Shown one piece after another: positions 10,716 through 17,687 of a DNA stretch of 64,000 bases; position 1 is the stretch's first letter; each line of letters begins with the position of its first letter. Made by a program: the position numbers and the translations under genes. Source of the DNA: Halobacterium litoreum (GTDB lineage: Archaea; Halobacteriota; Halobacteria; Halobacteriales; Halobacteriaceae); contig NZ_CP089466.1 of NCBI RefSeq assembly GCF_021233415.1, positions 2,480,001 through 2,544,000 on the forward strand, given 5' to 3'. Under the pieces are notes generated by a model. That model made no database searches. It was not told the DNA's origin and saw nothing but the letters and a program-made list of their open reading frames with translations.

Positions 10716-11057
10716 GTACCAGCGGCTGTTACGGCCGAGAGAGTCGAGCAGGCGGCGCGTTCCTCGACAGGCCGGTGTGCCGCGCTCCCGCCTCGACCGG
10801 ACCTGCCCACGGGCTACGTCACGCGACCGGTTGGTCCCGGCCTGCTACTTGAACCTACGCAGCCGATGGGAAGAGCATCCGCGAGCGAGAGGCTCGGAGA
10901 GCCCGAGCGAAGCGGTTCACTCCGCGAACGAACGCAGTGAGTGAGCGGAGGCCGACGACTGACCACCACGCCCGAAGGGCGTGACGGGAAGGAGGAGTGC
11001 TTTTAGCGTAGCTTTTGCCAGCGAGGAAGCGAAGCGACCGAGCGCAGCAAAAGGTAC
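10716..11057. other. Gene-free stretch rich in inverted repeats, downstream of pcn
   Basis: 342 bp without a credible gene. It holds several self-complementary blocks: CACGCCCGAAGGGCGTG (about 10965-10981), a CTCCGC...GCGGAG pair around 10919-10950 enclosing GAACGAACGCAGTGAGTGA, and CTTTTGC...GCAAAAG (about 11013-11052). The GAGCGAAGCG / GTGAGTGAGCG style low-complexity sequence is widespread in haloarchaeal intergenic DNA. The TACTTGAACC block at about 10847 might be the end of an IS200/IS605-type relic, but I cannot show that. Confidence 0.5.
11010..11057 (-). terminator. Hairpin just after pcn
   Basis: On the minus strand, the pcn stop codon is followed within 6 bp by TTTTGC, about 25 bases, then GCAAAAG, giving a 7-bp stem. 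Such U/A-flanked stems commonly mark 3' ends in haloarchaea. Functional termination is inferred. Confidence 0.4.
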
Positions 11058-11801
11058 CTAGTCGGACTGAATCCGCGGCGCGAGCATGTAGGTGACGTGG
11101 CCCTGGGCTTCCGCGATGTCGAAGTGAATCTTGACGGGGTACTCGTCGCCGAGTTCGAGTTCGACCTCTGCGTCCTTCGGGATGGCCTTGTTCATGTCCT
11201 TGAGGTAGTCGAGGCTGAACAGGCTGTGGGCGTTCCCGGCGTCGAGGTCGATGAGGTCGTCGCGGTCGAGTTCGAGGTGGACGTCGTCGGTGTCGCCCTC
11301 CGCGTCGACGTAGAACTGTTCGTCGGCGGTGTCGACGCCGAGTGCGATGTGGTCGGAGACCATGTCGGCGGCGGTGACGGCGCGGTCGATGTCGGCGCCC
11401 TCGATGACGACGTGCGCGGCGAGGTCGAGGTCCGGGATGTCGGGTTCCTGGCGGATGGAGTCCGGGTCGATGAGCGCGAGCGTGTACTCGAGGCCGTCGA
11501 TTTGGATGTGGAGCTTGCGGGTCTCCTCGTCGAGTTCGAGTTGGACGAGCTGGCCGGCGTCGGCCATCCCGGCGATGTCTTCGAGTCGGGAGAGGTTGAC
11601 GCCGATGACGCCGCCGTCGGCTTCGTAGGATTCGAACGCGGCGGCACCCAAGTCGAGGTCGACCATGCCGACGTTCGCGGGGTCGACGGCGCGGATGGAG
11701 AGGCCGTCTTCGTCGAGGTGGATCTTACACTCGTCCACCAGCACGCTCACGGAGTCGAGCGTGTCCCGGAGCGTGTCGGCGCTCACGATCGCCTTGAACA
11801 T
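11058..11801 (-). CDS. pcn: DNA polymerase sliding clamp PCNA
   Basis: 247 aa, normal length. Homotrimeric ring that tethers polymerases, ligase and Fen1 to DNA. Start [18 protein letters not shown], the [16 protein letters not shown] segment, the interdomain connector [18 protein letters not shown] and the C-terminal [10 protein letters not shown] are all canonical. A CTTTTTACGG box about 29 bp before ATG suggests a leaderless transcript. Acidic surface is extreme, as in other halophile clamps. Confidence 0.97.
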   Translation of the reverse strand: MFKAIVSADTLRDTLDSVSVLVDECKIHLDEDGLSIRAVDPANVGMVDLDLGAAAFESYEADGGVIGVNLSRLEDIAGMADAGQLVQLELDEETRKLHIQIDGLEYTLALIDPDSIRQEPDIPDLDLAAHVVIEGADIDRAVTAADMVSDHIALGVDTADEQFYVDAEGDTDDVHLELDRDDLIDLDAGNAHSLFSLDYLKDMNKAIPKDAEVELELGDEYPVKIHFDIAEAQGHVTYMLAPRIQSD

Positions 11802-11873
11802 TATTGGCAGTCGCTACGCAAGCCGCCCGTAAAAAGGCCCCGACACGGGCGCGCGCGTGAGAGGGGCCGCGCC

Positions 11874-12881
11874 CTACGTCGGAATGACGTTCGTGACGCC
11901 GAGAGTTTCCAGGCCGAGCCAGACGACGAACGTGGCGTAGAGCGCGAGGAGGGTGTAGGCTTCGCGGTCGGTGAGTTCGAGGTCGGTTCGGGTGACGGTG
12001 AACAGGACGATGGTGGCGGCGACGAGGACGGCCATCATCGGTGCGGCGAACTCGAAGTCGACGACGGTGCTGCCGGCGACGAGGACGCCCGCTGGCACGG
12101 CGATGAGGAGGTCAAAGACGTTGCTCCCGAGGACGTTCGCGAGGCTGGTCTCGCTGTTGTCGTCGCGGGCAGCGCGGACGCTGACGACGGTGTCGGGGAG
12201 GCTGGTGCCGGCGGCGACGACGGTGAGCCCCCAGAGGAACGCGGGGGTGCCGAGGGCGTCACCGAGCGTGAGCGCGGCCTGCACGAGCGCTTCGACGCCG
12301 ACGAGGATGATTGCGAGGCTGCCGGCGAGGACCGCCCACTCGCGGGCGACGCTCCCGGTGGGGGCCTCTGTGCCGGCGCGGTGGTCGGCGGTGTCCTGGT
12401 ACTGGACGAAGAGGTAGAGCCCGTAGAGCGCGACGGGGATGAGCGCGAGGGGGCGCGTAATCGTCCCGGAGAGCCCCGTGGTGGGGTTGTAGATGACGGC
12501 GAACGCGAACGTGAGCAGGAGGACGGCGACCGACAGCATGTAGAACTGGGCTTCCTTGTAGACGAGGTCGCGGTTCGAGTCGAGGGGGCCGTCGGCGGCG
12601 AGCGCGGACGCCGCGGGGATGACGAGGATGTTGAAGATGGCGGACCCGACGATGGCGCCGACGCCGAGCGCGAAGTCGCCGTGGAGGTAGGTGGCGAGGA
12701 CGGCACTGGAGAGTTCGGGGAAACTGGAGCCGACGGCGGCGATGACCGCGCCCTGCACGACTGGCGGGAGGTGGTAGTGGGTGGCGAGGTCGTCCGCCGA
12801 CTGTTCGAGTTTGGAGCCGCCGACCCAGACGACGGCGGTGGCGACTGCGGCGACCGCGAGCGCGCCGGCGACGCGGAGCAT
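11874..12881 (-). CDS. Sodium/calcium exchanger family (CaCA, YrbG-like)
   Basis: 335 aa, about ten membrane helices. The two inverted alpha repeats are plain: GSSFPELSSAVLAT...GAIVGSAIFN near residues 50-85 and GTSLPDTVVSVRAA...NVLGSNVFD near 225-260; Glu and Asp in them bind the cation. Exchanges Ca2+ (or another divalent) for Na+/H+ across the membrane. It lies 72 bp upstream of pcn on the same strand, so may run into it. Confidence 0.93.
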   Translation of the reverse strand: MLRVAGALAVAAVATAVVWVGGSKLEQSADDLATHYHLPPVVQGAVIAAVGSSFPELSSAVLATYLHGDFALGVGAIVGSAIFNILVIPAASALAADGPLDSNRDLVYKEAQFYMLSVAVLLLTFAFAVIYNPTTGLSGTITRPLALIPVALYGLYLFVQYQDTADHRAGTEAPTGSVAREWAVLAGSLAIILVGVEALVQAALTLGDALGTPAFLWGLTVVAAGTSLPDTVVSVRAARDDNSETSLANVLGSNVFDLLIAVPAGVLVAGSTVVDFEFAAPMMAVLVAATIVLFTVTRTDLELTDREAYTLLALYATFVVWLGLETLGVTNVIPT

Positions 12882-13024
12882 ACCGCTGGCGACGAACGGG
12901 CCGAGGAAACGGTTTGCGGTTCCGTTAACGCGATTTAATCGGGGTTAATTCGGCGCGTGAGCCCGGAAATCCGCCTTTAGGGGTTGGCCCTTTTAGGTGG
13001 GTAGCGTGCTTGGCCCCGAGTGCA

Positions 13025-14362
13025 ATGAGCCGAACCGTTCCGACGCTGCTGGTGGCCGGTCTGGTGTTGCTCGCCGGGTGCGCCGGGAGCATCGCGGGGC
13101 CGGGCGCCGGCGGTTCGCAGTCGGCCGACAGTGGTACAGTACAGTTCTACGTGAGCGACCAGCCGAACGCCATCGACAACTTCGAACACCTGAACGTGAC
13201 CATCACGTCGGTCGGGTTCGCGCAGGCCGACGCGGACGCCGAGGCGAACGGCACCGCGTCCGGCGAGGTGAACGAGACGACGGAGATGGACGACGCGGAC
13301 GCGAACGAGACGGAGACGAACGAGACGGAGACCGAGGAGACGACCGAGGTCGAGGAGTCCGAGGGCGATTCGGGCGCTGACGACTCGGACTCCGACACGG
13401 ACTCCGAGAATGAGTCCTCGTGGGTCGAGCGCGACGTCGACGAGCGCACCGTCGACCTGACGGAACTCCGCGGCGCGAACGCCACGCAACTCGGGAACAT
13501 CAGCGTGCCCGAGGGCGAGTACGAGAAGGTGTTCGTGTACGTGGGCGAGGTCAACGGGACGCTGAAGTCCGGCGAGCAGGTGAACGTGAAACTGCCGTCC
13601 CAGAAGCTCCACCTGAACAAGGACTTCGAGGTCGACAGCGAGAGCGAGGTCGACTTCGTGTTCGACATCACGGTCTTCGAGGCCGGCAACTCCGGGAAGT
13701 ACATCCTGAAGCCGGTCGCCAGCGAGTCCGGGACGGACGTCCCCATCGTGGACGTCGACGACGAGGGTGAGGGCGACGCCGAGGCCGAACTCGACGTGTC
13801 CGTGCTCGGAAACGTCACCGCCGGCGAGAACGCGACCGTGAAGGTCACGCAGGACGGCGAAGCCGTGGCGAACGCCACCGCGAACGTCGAAGTCGGTGAC
13901 GAGGAGGTCACCGTGACGACGGACGCGAACGGCACGGCGACCGTGCAGGTGCCGGAGAACGCCGAGGAGTTCGAACTCGAGATCGAGACCGGTGAGGACA
14001 GCCAGTACGGCGAGGCCGAAGGCGAGCTCGAACTCGAACTCGGTGACGGCGACGACGGCAGCGACGACAGCGACGAGGAAGACGAGACGGAGAACCGGAA
14101 CGCCACCGCGGACCTTGCAGTGACCCTGGAGGGGTCGTTCGCGGCGAGCGAGAACGTCACCGTGTTCGCGACGGACGGTGACGGCGAGGCCGTCGCGGAC
14201 GCCGAGGTGCGCGTCGACGGCGAGGTCGTCGGCGAGACGAACGCGGACGGCGAACTGACGTTCACCGTGCCCGCGGACGTGAGCACCGACGCCGAGGTGA
14301 CCGTCGAGGGCAACGGCACGACCGTGACCGTCGACGCGTCGACGGTCGCGGCGGCGAACTAG
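13025..14362 (+). CDS. DUF4382 lipoprotein with acidic insert and Ig-like C-terminal modules
   Basis: 445 aa. Sec-type signal with lipobox LLAGC (Cys19). A DUF4382 domain begins at GTVQFYVSDQPNAIDNFEHLNVTITSVGF and resumes at RTVDLTELRGANATQLGNISVPEG. Between them is an insert of roughly 70 residues almost wholly Glu, Asp, Thr, Ser and Asn. The C-terminus has two carboxypeptidase-regulatory/invasin-like beta modules (for instance VTTDANGTATVQVPENAEEFELEIETG), separated by a second acidic linker. Surface-anchored; ligand unknown. Many NxT/NxS sites could be N-glycosylated. Confidence 0.85.
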   Translation: MSRTVPTLLVAGLVLLAGCAGSIAGPGAGGSQSADSGTVQFYVSDQPNAIDNFEHLNVTITSVGFAQADADAEANGTASGEVNETTEMDDADANETETNETETEETTEVEESEGDSGADDSDSDTDSENESSWVERDVDERTVDLTELRGANATQLGNISVPEGEYEKVFVYVGEVNGTLKSGEQVNVKLPSQKLHLNKDFEVDSESEVDFVFDITVFEAGNSGKYILKPVASESGTDVPIVDVDDEGEGDAEAELDVSVLGNVTAGENATVKVTQDGEAVANATANVEVGDEEVTVTTDANGTATVQVPENAEEFELEIETGEDSQYGEAEGELELELGDGDDGSDDSDEEDETENRNATADLAVTLEGSFAASENVTVFATDGDGEAVADAEVRVDGEVVGETNADGELTFTVPADVSTDAEVTVEGNGTTVTVDASTVAAAN

Positions 14363-14463
14363 ACGCTCCACTGACGGCCGCGCTCGCGGCCGGTACGGCG
14401 GCTCTCTTCTCTGAATCGGCGGGCGACTGAACGCTTATTCCGGTCGCCGGCCTACGCCTTCGT

Positions 14464-15126
14464 ATGCGCACTGTTACCAAACTCGCGGCCGGGGCCGTGG
14501 GGCTCGCGGTCGCCGCGGGCGTCGCGTTCGCCACGTACAACTCCCGGCACACCGACCGCGTGGCCTACGAGCCGGTGCTGTCGCTGGACGGCGTGGAACT
14601 GCGTCGGTATCCCGCGTCGGTGCTCGTCGAGACGACGGCGCCCACGTCCCGGGAGGCGTTCTCGCGGCTGTTCGCGTACATCTCCGGCGAGAACGAGGGC
14701 GAGCGCGAGGTCGAGATGACGGCGCCAGTCCGCACCGAGGGGGCCGAGGTGTCGATGACGGCGCCGGTGCGCGTGCGTCGCGGCAATCGCGTCCCGATGA
14801 CCGCGCCCGTCCGCACCGACGAGACGGACGGCGACGTGACGATGGCGTTCTACCTGCCCGCCGAGTACGGCCCGGAGACAGCCCCAGTGCCGACGAATCC
14901 GAAGGTCGAGCTCGTGACCGAGGCGCCCCGCACGCTCGCCGTGCGGACGTTCTCGTGGTGGCCGACCGACGGCCGCGTCGCCGAACAGGAGCGACGCCTG
15001 CTGGCGACGCTGGACGACCACGGCGTCGAGCCGACGGGAGAACCGTTCTTCCTCGGGTACGATGCGCCCGGCACGCTCCCGTTCCTCCGCACGAACGAGG
15101 TGGCGGTGCCCGTGCGGGAGGACTGA
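14464..15126 (+). CDS. SOUL heme-binding family protein
   Basis: 220 aa. An N-terminal hydrophobic anchor (residues about 6-24) precedes a SOUL/HBP domain (YEPVLSLDGVELRRYPASV to the C-terminus, including FLGYDAPGTLPFLRTNEVAV). SOUL proteins bind heme or tetrapyrroles in some cases. Odd feature: the family motif MTAPV is present three times in close succession (residues 85, 98 and 112). Stand-alone gene with its own upstream gap of about 100 bp. Confidence 0.88.
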   Translation: MRTVTKLAAGAVGLAVAAGVAFATYNSRHTDRVAYEPVLSLDGVELRRYPASVLVETTAPTSREAFSRLFAYISGENEGEREVEMTAPVRTEGAEVSMTAPVRVRRGNRVPMTAPVRTDETDGDVTMAFYLPAEYGPETAPVPTNPKVELVTEAPRTLAVRTFSWWPTDGRVAEQERRLLATLDDHGVEPTGEPFFLGYDAPGTLPFLRTNEVAVPVRED

Positions 15127-15214
15127 GTTCGGGGCGCTCGGCATCCAGACGCCGATTTCGGGCGGGGAGCGACGGGATTTTCAGTTCTCGCGCCCTCGCT
15201 TCGGGTAACTGACC

Positions 15215-15985
15215 ATGGGGAACCGCAAGGACCACTACTACAACAAGTCCAAGCAGGAGGGGTACCGCTCGCGGGCGGCGTACAAACTCAAGCAGATAGA
15301 CCGCGAGTTCGGCGTGCTGTTCGGCGGCGCGACGGTCGTCGACCTCGGCGCGGCGCCGGGCGGGTGGCTGCAGGTCGCCGCCGAGGAGGTCGGCGCGCGC
15401 GGGAAGGTCGTCGGCGTCGACTTCCAGAACATCAGCGACTTCGAGACGGAGGCGGGCGTGACGACGATTCGCGGCGACATGACCGAGGAGGAAACCCGAG
15501 AGCGCATCCGGGACGCCGCGAACGGCGTGGACGTGGTCGTCTCCGACATGGCGCCGAACATGACCGGCGAGTACAACCTCGACCACGCGCGCTCCGTCCA
15601 CCTCGCGCGACAGGCGCTGGACACGGCCCGCGAGGTGCTCGTGGACGGCGGGCACTTCGTCGTGAAGGTCTTCGACGGGCAGGACTTCGAGGGCTTCCTC
15701 GCGGACGTGGAAGACGAGTTCGCGTTCGCGCGGACGTACACGCCGGACGCCTCCCGCGATTCGTCTTCGGAGGTGTACGTCGTCGCGAAGAACCGCGTGG
15801 ACGCGCCGGTCGCCGAGGGCGACACCCTCGACGTGGAAATCACCGACGAGGGCGACGAGGGCGACGGCATCGCCAAAGTCGAGGGGTACACGCTGTTCGT
15901 CGGCGACGCGGACGCCGGCGAGACGGTCGAAGTTGAAGTGACTGACGTGAAGCCGAACTACGGCTTCGCGGAGCGCCGCGACTAG
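15215..15985 (+). CDS. rlmE: 23S rRNA 2'-O-uridine methyltransferase RlmE/FtsJ with TRAM domain
   Basis: 256 aa. Residues 1-195 are an FtsJ-type SAM methyltransferase: SRAAYKLKQID (catalytic Lys), VVDLGAAPGGW (SAM motif I), SDMAPNMTG (catalytic Asp), GGHFVVKVFDG (Lys), and SSEVYVVAK (Glu), giving the K-D-K-E tetrad. Residues about 205-250 are a TRAM RNA-binding domain (AKVEGYTLFVGDADAGETVEVEVTDV), typical of haloarchaeal members. Its stop interlocks with the convergent yhhQ-like stop in a CTAG. Confidence 0.95.
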   Translation: MGNRKDHYYNKSKQEGYRSRAAYKLKQIDREFGVLFGGATVVDLGAAPGGWLQVAAEEVGARGKVVGVDFQNISDFETEAGVTTIRGDMTEEETRERIRDAANGVDVVVSDMAPNMTGEYNLDHARSVHLARQALDTAREVLVDGGHFVVKVFDGQDFEGFLADVEDEFAFARTYTPDASRDSSSEVYVVAKNRVDAPVAEGDTLDVEITDEGDEGDGIAKVEGYTLFVGDADAGETVEVEVTDVKPNYGFAERRD

Positions 15986-16704
15986 TCGCTCGCGGGGTTC
16001 GGTGCGGCGAGCCCGCGGTCGCGGAACGCGCCCACGACGCCGTAGACGAACGGCGTGTCGAGGACGGCGATGAGGAGTTTGAGGACGTACTGGCCGACGA
16101 GCAGGCCGAGAATCTGGTCGAGGGAGTTCGCGGTGCCGACGCCGAAGAACGTGGGCGCCGCCCAGAACGCGACGGTGATGAAGATGACCGTGTCGATGGC
16201 CTGGCTGGTCGCCGTGGAGCCGACGTTGCGGAGCCAGAGGTAGGCGCCGTCGGTGCGCTCGCGGAGCGCGTGGAACGCGAGCACGTCCCAGTTCTGGCTG
16301 ACGACGTACGCGAGCAGGCTGCCGACCACGACGTTCGCCGACGACCACAGCACCCGCGAGAACTGCTCCTGGCCGACCGGGGAGAACGGCGCGACGGGCG
16401 CCTCGATGGTGGTGTAGACCAGCCCGAGCATCACGAGCGTCATCGCGAACCCGACGTTCACCATCACCTGCGCGGCCCGGCGGCCGTACAGTTCGGAGTA
16501 ACAGTCCGACGCGAAGAACGTCAGCGCGTACGCCAGCGCGGCGCCCGGCATCACGAGCGCGCTCCCGGTGTGCGGGAGACTCAGGCCGAAGGGCAACTGG
16601 AACATGAGAATCTTCGACGCCGTGAGTTGGGCAGTGACCAGAGAGGTGACGAACAGGCCGACGAGGACGACGCGGCCGGCCGCGAGGCGGTCCTCACTCG
16701 TCAT
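15982..16704 (-). CDS. Queuosine-precursor-type vitamin/7-deazapurine transporter (YhhQ/VUT)
   Basis: 240 aa, about six membrane helices. Family marks: LTASKILMFQLP, the FFASDCYSELYGRRAAQVMVNVGF loop, SQAIDTVIFITVAFW and GQYVLKLLIAVLDTPFVYG. In archaea such transporters probably import preQ0 or a related base for archaeosine synthesis; that is inference from the family. Its start overlaps the end of the upstream RHH gene by 11 bp, so both form one operon, now expressed across the left end of the mobile element. Confidence 0.92.
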   Translation of the reverse strand: MTSEDRLAAGRVVLVGLFVTSLVTAQLTASKILMFQLPFGLSLPHTGSALVMPGAALAYALTFFASDCYSELYGRRAAQVMVNVGFAMTLVMLGLVYTTIEAPVAPFSPVGQEQFSRVLWSSANVVVGSLLAYVVSQNWDVLAFHALRERTDGAYLWLRNVGSTATSQAIDTVIFITVAFWAAPTFFGVGTANSLDQILGLLVGQYVLKLLIAVLDTPFVYGVVGAFRDRGLAAPNPASD

Positions 16705-16870
16705 CGTCGAGGCGGCCCTGTCGGCCGTCGATGTCGTCGAGCACGTCGAGTGTTTTCCGGATGGACGCGCGGATGGCGTCGCTTCGGTTCACGAACTTCC
16801 CGTCGTCGCCGACGTGGTCGTCCAAGTCCTCGAGGAGTTCCTCGGGAACTTCGACGCTTATCTTGGGCAT
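16694..16870 (-). CDS. Ribbon-helix-helix (CopG-type) regulator, integration target of the element
   Basis: 58 aa, MPKISVEVPEELLEDLDDHV, ending GRLDDDE. The beta strand PKISVEVP, helix EELLEDLDDHV, turn and second helix SRSDAIRASIRKTL-like segment (NRSDAIRASIRKTL here) make a classic CopG/NikR-like RHH DNA-binding domain. Too short for most ORF filters. It overlaps the yhhQ-like start by 11 bp. Its first four codons lie in the 13-bp left attachment repeat, so the mobile element is integrated exactly across its start codon without changing the protein. Confidence 0.88.
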   Translation of the reverse strand: MPKISVEVPEELLEDLDDHVGDDGKFVNRSDAIRASIRKTLDVLDDIDGRQGRLDDDE

Positions 16871-16871
16871 A
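16859..16871. repeat. attL: left 13-bp attachment repeat
   Basis: TATCTTGGGCATA. On the minus strand it reads codons 1-4 of the RHH gene (ATGCCCAAGATA) plus one upstream base. Identical to the right copy at 27716-27728. Confidence 0.85.
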
Positions 16872-16910
16872 ACTCACTCACCTTCTTGAGACTCTATTAT
16901 CCTTATCCGG
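16872..16910 (-). promoter_or_regulatory. Surrogate promoter for the RHH-yhhQ operon, supplied by the element
   Basis: Reading leftwards, the element end offers GGATAATAGA (16892-16901), centred 27 nt before the RHH start codon, the same spacing as the lost native TATA box. A GGTGAG stretch at about -12 may act as a Shine-Dalgarno site. Weaker than the native TTTATATT box; activity is inferred from position. Confidence 0.5.
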
Positions 16911-16937
16911 TGGACTGTATCACACTCTCGCAGTCGA

Positions 16938-16977
16938 AGTGCTCGCATAGTATTCTCTTAAGAATATTCAGAGCACT
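16938..16977. terminator. Nested inverted repeat near the left end
   Basis: AGTGCTC (16938-16944) pairs with GAGCACT (16971-16977) and encloses TATTCT-CTTA-AGAATA (16951-16966). The 40-nt structure lies between the leftward tbp gene and the RHH operon, so it could end tbp transcription or be a recombinase arm site. The rest of 16871-17098 has no gene that I can support. Confidence 0.45.
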
Positions 16978-17098
16978 CAACTTAAAAGACACCGTTCGTC
17001 GGCTGTACATCACAACAGTAGATTCAATTCAAGACCCCATGAATTATTTCCATCCACTACCATTCAAAAAGAGAGTATCTAATCATTTTAGAAGCGTG

Positions 17099-17635
17099 TC
17101 AGAAGGTTTCGATCTCAGCCTGGAGAGACTCAAACGCCATCTCTGCATCTTTCTTACTGCGACCGCCGGTGATGACCACTTTCCCGCTCGCAAAGATGAG
17201 AAGGACACAGTTGGTGTATTCAGGTCGGTAGACCAGACCGGGGAACTGCTCGGGTTCGTACTCTGTATCCTCGAACCCAAGTCGGACAACCATCGCATTG
17301 AGGTCAATGTCTTGGTCAAGGTTCCCGACACAGACGACGTTGCGGATGGCGAAGTTGGGATCGTTGATGTCTTCGATGAGACTGAGGTCTACCAAGATAG
17401 ACAGTAGATGGTCCCGCGCCTCCTCGATATCTTCTATTGACTCGCCACCTCGAATCGCGTAGGTCCCTGTTCGGTAGACGAGAATTAACGAGTTGCCTGT
17501 CCGCATCTGTATAGTCGGCGGCGCAGGTCGGTGGCTATCATCGTATTCAGCCAGAGGAATGTCTGCAGCGAGTTCCTGTAGGTCAATTTCGATGCCCAAA
17601 TCGCCAGATCCCACGACGTTAACGATCTCGACCAT
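17099..17635 (-). CDS. TATA-box-binding protein paralog, first repeat degenerate
   Basis: 178 aa, the usual archaeal TBP length, with both direct repeats (about 3-88 and 95-178). The second repeat is canonical: EYEPEQFPGLVY (125-136) and LIFASGKVVITGG (146-158). In the first repeat the start IVNVVGSGDLG is kept, but the segment matching EQFPGLVY is replaced by DDSHRPAPPTI (32-42), and the strand matching LIFASGK is LVYRTGT. The phenylalanines that wedge into TATA DNA are therefore missing from one half. Encoded in the mobile element, divergent from the LAGLIDADG-like gene with one shared TATA box. Probably an element-specific initiation factor or an antagonist of host TBP. Confidence 0.88.
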   Translation of the reverse strand: MVEIVNVVGSGDLGIEIDLQELAADIPLAEYDDSHRPAPPTIQMRTGNSLILVYRTGTYAIRGGESIEDIEEARDHLLSILVDLSLIEDINDPNFAIRNVVCVGNLDQDIDLNAMVVRLGFEDTEYEPEQFPGLVYRPEYTNCVLLIFASGKVVITGGRSKKDAEMAFESLQAEIETF

Positions 17636-17651
17636 CCTAATGTTTCGTAGA

Positions 17652-17667
17652 GGAAGATATATCCGAC
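17652..17667. promoter_or_regulatory. Shared palindromic TATA box between tbp paralog and rightward operon
   Basis: GATATATC (17656-17663) is a perfect 8-bp palindrome, centred 24.5 nt before the tbp-paralog ATG (17635, leftward) and 28.5 nt before ATG 17688 (rightward). No other TATA-like box lies in the 52-bp gap, so one box likely serves both directions; this is why I start the rightward gene at 17688. Confidence 0.6.
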
Positions 17668-17687
17668 CACTCTTAATGCGATATGGT

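Noticed and set aside
16568-17407. 279-codon plus-strand frame crossing attL
   Set aside because: Runs antisense through yhhQ, the RHH gene and the tbp paralog; no start signal and no family resemblance.
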